From: Rhizobacter sp.
Lineage (GTDB): Bacteria > Pseudomonadota > Gammaproteobacteria > Burkholderiales > Burkholderiaceae_C
NCBI GenBank assembly: GCA_014380155.1
Contig: JACMKJ010000087.1
Span: 1 to 8,382, forward strand
DNA: 8,382 bases
Reading direction: 5' to 3'
Below are positions 5,009 through 8,382 of this stretch, piece after piece; position 1 is the first letter of the stretch; each line of letters begins with the position of its first letter. Below the pieces are notes generated by a model that had not been told where the DNA came from, searched no databases, and was given only the letters and a program-made list of their open reading frames with translations. A program made the translations under genes and the position numbers.

Positions 5009-6535
5009 TCAGAGCCCCAGCCGCTGCGGCGACAAATACTGCTGGCGGTAGATCTCGAAGGGCATGGTGTCGCCCGCTTCGATGCGCTGCTGCTCGGCCA
5101 CCGAGGCCTGCGCCATCTCGCGAAAGTGCGCCGCCATCTCGGGTGTGACGGGCCGCGCCAGCAGCTGGGCCTGGGTCTGGCGGCTCTGCGCCTGAGTGAA
5201 GCGCTGGAACGAGTTGTCGAAGTCGTGTGCCATCGCGTTGAGCACACGGGCCGATGGCGTGAGGCTCGCATCGGCCAGCAGCTCGTGGGCCGCCACCAGC
5301 GCGGCCTGGTACAGCTCGCCGCCGTGCGCCGCGTCGAGTGCGGCGGCGAGCGGGCGGCATTCGTCCACGAGTTGCAGGCCCCAGTCGACGAGAGTCCCCT
5401 GTTCTGACCCACGCTCCAGCGTGAGCCCGGGCTGGCGACCGTGGCCAGCGGTGCGGTGCTGGTTGCGGCCCAGGGCGGCGATCTCGTCGGCCGTGTCGGG
5501 CGGGCTGGGGGTGAGCAGACAGTGCAGCAAGAAGACGTCGAGGAAGCGCACCGTCTCGGCGGTGATGCCGATGGGCACGAAGGGGTTGAGGTCCATCAGC
5601 CGCACTTCGACGTATTCGACGCCACGCTCGCGCAGCGCATGCAGCGGGCGCTCGCCAGGGAAGATCACGCGCTTGGGGCGGATGGTGCCGTAGAACTCGT
5701 TCTCGATCTGCAGCAGGCTGGTGGCCAGCTGGTTGTACTCACCACCGGGGTTGTGGATGCCCACCGCGGCATACGGCGCATACGGCCGCGTGAGGGCGTC
5801 TTGCAGCGACGCGCCATAACGCTCGAGGCTGTTGTAGCTGACTGCCAGCGTCGCTTGCGCATCACTCTGGTAACCCAGGCGGCCCATGCGCAGCGAGGTG
5901 CCGTGCGGCATGTAGAGCGTTTGCCCGGCCAGTGTTTGCAGCTCGTGCTGGCGGCCCGCGACGAAGCTCGCACCCACCGCAGGCGAGGCGCCAAACAGGT
6001 AGAGCAGCAAGAAGGAATGGCGGCGGAAGTTGCGGATCAGCCCGAAGTACTGCTCGTCGCTCACCCCCGGCAGCGACCAGTTGTAGTGGATGCCCGAGAT
6101 GGTCTGCATGCGCCGGCCGTAACGGTGGCCCAGCCCCATGCGGTACACGCTCTTGGCGCGGCCCACGTTGGAGTTGCCATAACGGCCCAGCGGAATGGTC
6201 TCGTCGGTCGGCAGGTCGCAGGGCATGCTCGACACCCACAGCATCTCGTCGCCCATGTCGCGCATGGCCCGGTAGGTGGCCTGGTGGATCTGGGTCAGCT
6301 CTTCCAGGCAGGCCTCGATGCTCAGGTGCACCCGTGTCACCAGCTCGACCTGCGATTCGCTGAAATCGGTGGTGATGTGCGGGTGGGTCAGCGCCGATCC
6401 GAGCGCCGCGGGGTGCGGCGTGAGAGCGAGCGCGCCGCTCGGCTGGGCGCGCAGGCTTTCTTTTTCGATGCCACGGCGCAGGCCGCTCAGGCTGCCCGAC
6501 GGGAGTGCGCGCAGGCGGTCTTGCAAATCGCTCAT
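5009..6535 (-). CDS. gshA: Glutamate-cysteine ligase (GshA)
   Basis: This enzyme performs the first, rate-limiting step of glutathione synthesis in the cytoplasm, the ATP-dependent ligation of L-glutamate to L-cysteine (EC 6.3.2.2). The 508-aa length is close to the E. coli-type family (518). Family stretches are easy to see: RRGIEKESLR near residue 20, HITTDFSESQVELVT near 53, MGDEMLWVSSMPC near 92, YGNSNVGRAKSVYRMGLGHR near 118, then MQTISGIHYNWSLPG, which is the nucleotide/substrate-binding core. Later come EYVEVRLMDLNPF and the C-terminal MPFEIYRQQYLSPQRLGL. The start is supported by GGAGGAG at 6544-6550, 8 nt upstream of the ATG. It follows the DUF2322-like gene on the same strand after 97 bp, so it may have its own promoter, though I could not define one. 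It is complete with no sign of damage. Confidence 0.97.
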   Translation of the reverse strand: MSDLQDRLRALPSGSLSGLRRGIEKESLRAQPSGALALTPHPAALGSALTHPHITTDFSESQVELVTRVHLSIEACLEELTQIHQATYRAMRDMGDEMLWVSSMPCDLPTDETIPLGRYGNSNVGRAKSVYRMGLGHRYGRRMQTISGIHYNWSLPGVSDEQYFGLIRNFRRHSFLLLYLFGASPAVGASFVAGRQHELQTLAGQTLYMPHGTSLRMGRLGYQSDAQATLAVSYNSLERYGASLQDALTRPYAPYAAVGIHNPGGEYNQLATSLLQIENEFYGTIRPKRVIFPGERPLHALRERGVEYVEVRLMDLNPFVPIGITAETVRFLDVFLLHCLLTPSPPDTADEIAALGRNQHRTAGHGRQPGLTLERGSEQGTLVDWGLQLVDECRPLAAALDAAHGGELYQAALVAAHELLADASLTPSARVLNAMAHDFDNSFQRFTQAQSRQTQAQLLARPVTPEMAAHFREMAQASVAEQQRIEAGDTMPFEIYRQQYLSPQRLGL

Positions 6536-6579
6536 GCGGGGCTCTCCTCCGGCGTTTTCAGGGAGCGGAAGTTAACAGA

Positions 6580-6593
6580 GCTTGGCGACAAGC
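6580..6593. repeat. Small hairpin between the DUF2322-like gene and gshA
   Basis: GCTTG (6580-6584) and CAAGC (6589-6593) pair around the 4-nt loop GCGA. It is followed on the plus strand by the short self-complementary AGCGCACGCT (6591-6600). The stem is only 5 bp and has no T tract, so it is at most a weak 3'-end structure for the gene at 6630-6947. Otherwise the 94-bp gap shows only the gshA ribosome binding site and an AT-rich GTTAAC patch near 6571-6576. Confidence 0.25.
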
Positions 6594-6629
6594 GCACGCT
6601 GTGAGGTTGCTTGGGTTTGTGGCAGGCAT

Positions 6630-6947
6630 TCACGCCGCCGGCAGCAGCTTCACCGCATAACGCCCACCGGCCTCGATGAGGGCGAGCAAGCGGTCGATGT
6701 TGGGGTGCTTGCCGGGGTGGGCGCGTGCGTCGGCGGTGTGCTCGGCATACATCAGCAGGCCCTCGTGCGCGGCCTGCACCGTGATGGCGCCAAAACGCCC
6801 GGCCAGTGCGGCATACACCGCCACCGAGCCGGCCTGGCCGGGCTGGTTGTGCAGCGTGGCGACGGCGGCGCCGTGTTCGTCGAGCAGCTGCAGGCCGGCC
6901 AGGTGGCTGATGGGCGGGAGCTGCTGGAGCTTGTCGGCAAAGGCCAT
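6630..6947 (-). CDS. Small conserved protein, DUF2322-like
   Basis: This encodes a 105-aa soluble protein with no signal peptide or membrane span. Its pattern (LPPISHLAGLQLLDEHGAAV near 10-29, then NQPGQAGSVAVYAALAGRFG near 34-53) and the C-terminal YAEHTADARAHPGKHPNIDR (67-86) match what I recall of the DUF2322 family of short bacterial proteins of unknown function. The length fits that family. No catalytic motif can be assigned. It begins 12 nt after the dienelactone hydrolase stop (TAA at 6960-6962) with no clear Shine-Dalgarno, so co-transcription and probable translational coupling with that gene are likely. The family name is from memory and unverified; the reading frame itself is well supported by residue composition and context. 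Confidence 0.8.
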   Translation of the reverse strand: MAFADKLQQLPPISHLAGLQLLDEHGAAVATLHNQPGQAGSVAVYAALAGRFGAITVQAAHEGLLMYAEHTADARAHPGKHPNIDRLLALIEAGGRYAVKLLPAA

Positions 6948-6959
6948 GGGGCTGAGTCG

Positions 6960-7634
6960 TTATTTGATGGATTGAAAGTGCGCCAGGGTGCGCTCATAGG
7001 CCAGCTTCGCGGCGGCATCGTCGTGGTGCGGGCCGTCGCCATTGAAGCCGTGGCCGGCTTCGTACACATGCACCGGCAGGCCGGGGTGGGCGGCCTGCAC
7101 CTTGGCCACTGCGTCCATCGGGATGCTGGCGTCGAGCCGGCCGAAGTGGAGGATGGCCGGGCATTGGGGTGTCTGCGTGGCCATGGCCGGGATCTGGCTG
7201 CCGTAGTAGCCCGAAGCCGCTGCCAGGTTTTTGCTGCGGCAGGCCACGGCCCAGGTGACGGTGCCGCCGTAGCAGTAGCCGGTCAGGAAGACGGGGCCGC
7301 GCGCTGCGAGCGCATCGATGCAGGTCTGGGTGTCGGCCAGCGAGAGCGCAAAGGGGTGCAGCTCGCGGGCGAGCTTGATGGCCTGTTGCATGTCTTCATC
7401 GGTGCGGCCGAGTTGCAGGCCGGGGGCTTCGCGGTCGAAGAGCGACGGTGCCCACACCTCGTAGCCTTCGTCGGCAAAGCGGTCGGCCTGCTGGCGGATG
7501 TGCTCGGTCACGCCGAAGATCTCTTGAATCAGCACCAGGCCCCCGCGCCGCAGGCCGGTGGCCTGCACCTGGTAGACGCCGATGCTCGCGCCGTCGCTCA
7601 TGGTCATCTGGGTGATGCTGCCGCGTGTGCTCAT
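6960..7634 (-). CDS. Dienelactone hydrolase family protein (alpha/beta hydrolase)
   Basis: This 224-aa cytoplasmic alpha/beta hydrolase is of the dienelactone hydrolase type, whose founding members (carboxymethylenebutenolidase, EC 3.1.1.45) open lactone rings in chlorocatechol breakdown. The triad is visible: nucleophile C121 in GYCYGG, D168 in GRLDASIP and H195 in EAGHGF. E38 in IQEIFG, which primes the cysteine in characterised enzymes, is also present. The start at 7634 gives MSTRGSITQMTMSDGASIG, the usual family N-terminus. Longer in-frame starts up to 7838 would run into frmA. The Shine-Dalgarno is poor, as the ATG directly follows CCCCCC. It is first in a probable two-gene unit with the DUF2322-like gene and divergent from frmA. 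No chlorocatechol genes are nearby, so the true substrate is unknown and may be another ester or lactone. Confidence 0.92.
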   Translation of the reverse strand: MSTRGSITQMTMSDGASIGVYQVQATGLRRGGLVLIQEIFGVTEHIRQQADRFADEGYEVWAPSLFDREAPGLQLGRTDEDMQQAIKLARELHPFALSLADTQTCIDALAARGPVFLTGYCYGGTVTWAVACRSKNLAAASGYYGSQIPAMATQTPQCPAILHFGRLDASIPMDAVAKVQAAHPGLPVHVYEAGHGFNGDGPHHDDAAAKLAYERTLAHFQSIK

Positions 7635-7717
7635 GGGGGGTTCCGTGGGACTCTGTGGGGAAAAGGGGTGCAGCAAATATAGTGGGCCCGATTCAACTCT
7701 GCATGAGCCCCCCATGA
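7631..7717. promoter_or_regulatory. Divergent control region between the dienelactone hydrolase gene and frmA
   Basis: This 79-bp gap (7635-7713) must hold the signals for both divergent genes. TCATGGGGGG (7631-7640) and CCCCCCATGA (7708-7717) are perfect 10-bp inverted arms that include both start codons. Each ATG is therefore preceded immediately by six Cs with no Shine-Dalgarno. The only AT-rich island is AAATATAGT (7675-7683). It offers a -10-like TATAGT (7678-7683) for frmA and TATATT (7676-7681) for the opposite gene, but neither has a recognisable -35. Confidence 0.4.
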
Positions 7718-8382
7718 AAACCCGCGCCGCCATCGCCTGGAAAGCCGGCCAGCCGCTGACCATCGAAACCGTCGATCTTGAAGGCCCGAAGGCCGGCGAG
7801 GTGCTGATCGAAGTCAAGGCCACCGGCATTTGCCACACCGACTACTACACCCTCTCGGGCGCCGACCCCGAGGGCCTGTTCCCCGCCATCCTGGGCCACG
7901 AGGGCGCCGGTGTGGTGGTCGACGTCGGGCCCGGTGTGACCACGCTCAGGCGCGACGATCACGTCATCCCGCTCTACACACCCGAGTGCCGGCAGTGCAA
8001 GTTTTGCCTGTCACGCAAGACCAACCTGTGCCAGCTGATCCGTGGCACGCAGGGCAAGGGCTTGATGCCTGACGCGACCAGCCGCTTCTCGCTGAACGGC
8101 CAACCCATCCTGCACTACATGGGCACCAGCACCTTCAGCAACTACATCGTGGTGCCCGAGATCGCGGTGGCCAAGGTGCGCAGCGACGCGCCCTTCGACA
8201 CCATCTGCTACATCGGCTGCGGCGTGACCACCGGCGTGGGCGCGGTGCTGTTCACGGCCAAGGTGGAGGCCGGCGCCAACGTGGTGGTGTTCGGCCTGGG
8301 TGGCATCGGGCTCAACGTGATCCAGGGCGCCAAGATGGTGGGCGCCGACAAGATCATCGGCGTCGACCTCAACCCGGCGCGC
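7714..8382 (+). CDS. frmA: S-(hydroxymethyl)glutathione dehydrogenase / class III alcohol dehydrogenase, N-terminal 223 residues
   Basis: This NAD-dependent zinc enzyme (EC 1.1.1.284) oxidises S-hydroxymethylglutathione, the adduct of formaldehyde and glutathione, to S-formylglutathione in the cytoplasm; it is also called AdhC/FlhA. The window contains 223 of the roughly 370 expected residues; the frame is open at the right edge. Catalytic zinc ligands are C40 (ATGICHTD), H62 (GHEGAG) and C169 (IGCGV). The structural zinc site is C92, C95, C98 and C106 (ECRQCKFCLSRKTNLC). R110 in LIRGTQGKGLMPD corresponds to the arginine that marks class III glutathione binding. The Rossmann motif GLGGIG (194-199) and D218 indicate NAD use. 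Residues 80-82 read RDD where PGD is usual before HV, a small deviation. The start at 7714 gives the usual MKTRAAIAW. S-formylglutathione hydrolase often follows but is not in view. Confidence 0.96.
   Translation, partial: MKTRAAIAWKAGQPLTIETVDLEGPKAGEVLIEVKATGICHTDYYTLSGADPEGLFPAILGHEGAGVVVDVGPGVTTLRRDDHVIPLYTPECRQCKFCLSRKTNLCQLIRGTQGKGLMPDATSRFSLNGQPILHYMGTSTFSNYIVVPEIAVAKVRSDAPFDTICYIGCGVTTGVGAVLFTAKVEAGANVVVFGLGGIGLNVIQGAKMVGADKIIGVDLNPAR

Noticed and set aside
5441..6604. A 387-codon open frame antisense to gshA
   Set aside because: Composition typical of a GC shadow, no domain seen, and gshA on the opposite strand is unambiguous.
6582..7682. A 366-codon plus-strand open frame opposite the DUF2322-like and dienelactone hydrolase genes
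   Set aside because: It runs antisense through two well-supported genes and shows only alanine, glycine and valine-rich low-complexity sequence.

Overview
The window is a stretch of chromosome from a GC-rich proteobacterium, most likely a betaproteobacterium of the order Burkholderiales. The evidence is heavy GC bias at third codon positions, dense packing with short gaps, the gene families present, and a GshA of the proteobacterial type. No mobile element, tRNA, rRNA, CRISPR array or clear sign of horizontal transfer was seen. No stretch longer than about 150 bases lacks a gene. All four intergenic regions of more than about 75 bases were read.

Left part (1-2912, minus strand): a compact ethanolamine catabolism operon read in the order eat (ethanolamine permease), eutB (ethanolamine ammonia-lyase large subunit), eutC (small subunit, cut by the window edge). 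The permease brings ethanolamine in, and the B12-dependent lyase splits it to acetaldehyde and ammonia. No microcompartment shell genes lie in the visible part. A sigma-54-like -24/-12 element sits just ahead of eat, with a leader of about 30 nt and a good ribosome binding site. This fits the known RpoN control of eat-eutBC in Pseudomonas aeruginosa and is the most informative regulatory signal in the window.

Middle (3010-4981): three little-characterised genes. The first encodes a 147-aa cytoplasmic protein resembling the YflT/general stress protein 17M type. The second encodes a secreted or periplasmic HExxH protein with an M48-like arrangement of putative zinc ligands. The third, divergent from the second, encodes a stand-alone GAF-domain protein.

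Right part (5009-8382): gshA (glutamate-cysteine ligase) ends tail-to-tail with the GAF gene. Upstream of it on the same strand is a probable two-gene operon of a dienelactone hydrolase family enzyme and a DUF2322-like protein. Divergent from these, and running off the window, is the glutathione-dependent formaldehyde dehydrogenase gene (frmA/adhC type). GshA makes the glutathione precursor and FrmA uses S-hydroxymethylglutathione, so this end has a loose glutathione/aldehyde theme. The two divergent start codons there lie in the arms of a perfect 10-bp inverted repeat.

Overall this is a largely ordinary metabolic region. I found no convincing undescribed multi-gene system. The points that merit a second look are the sigma-54-like promoter, the mirrored start regions at dienelactone hydrolase/frmA, and the three poorly characterised proteins.
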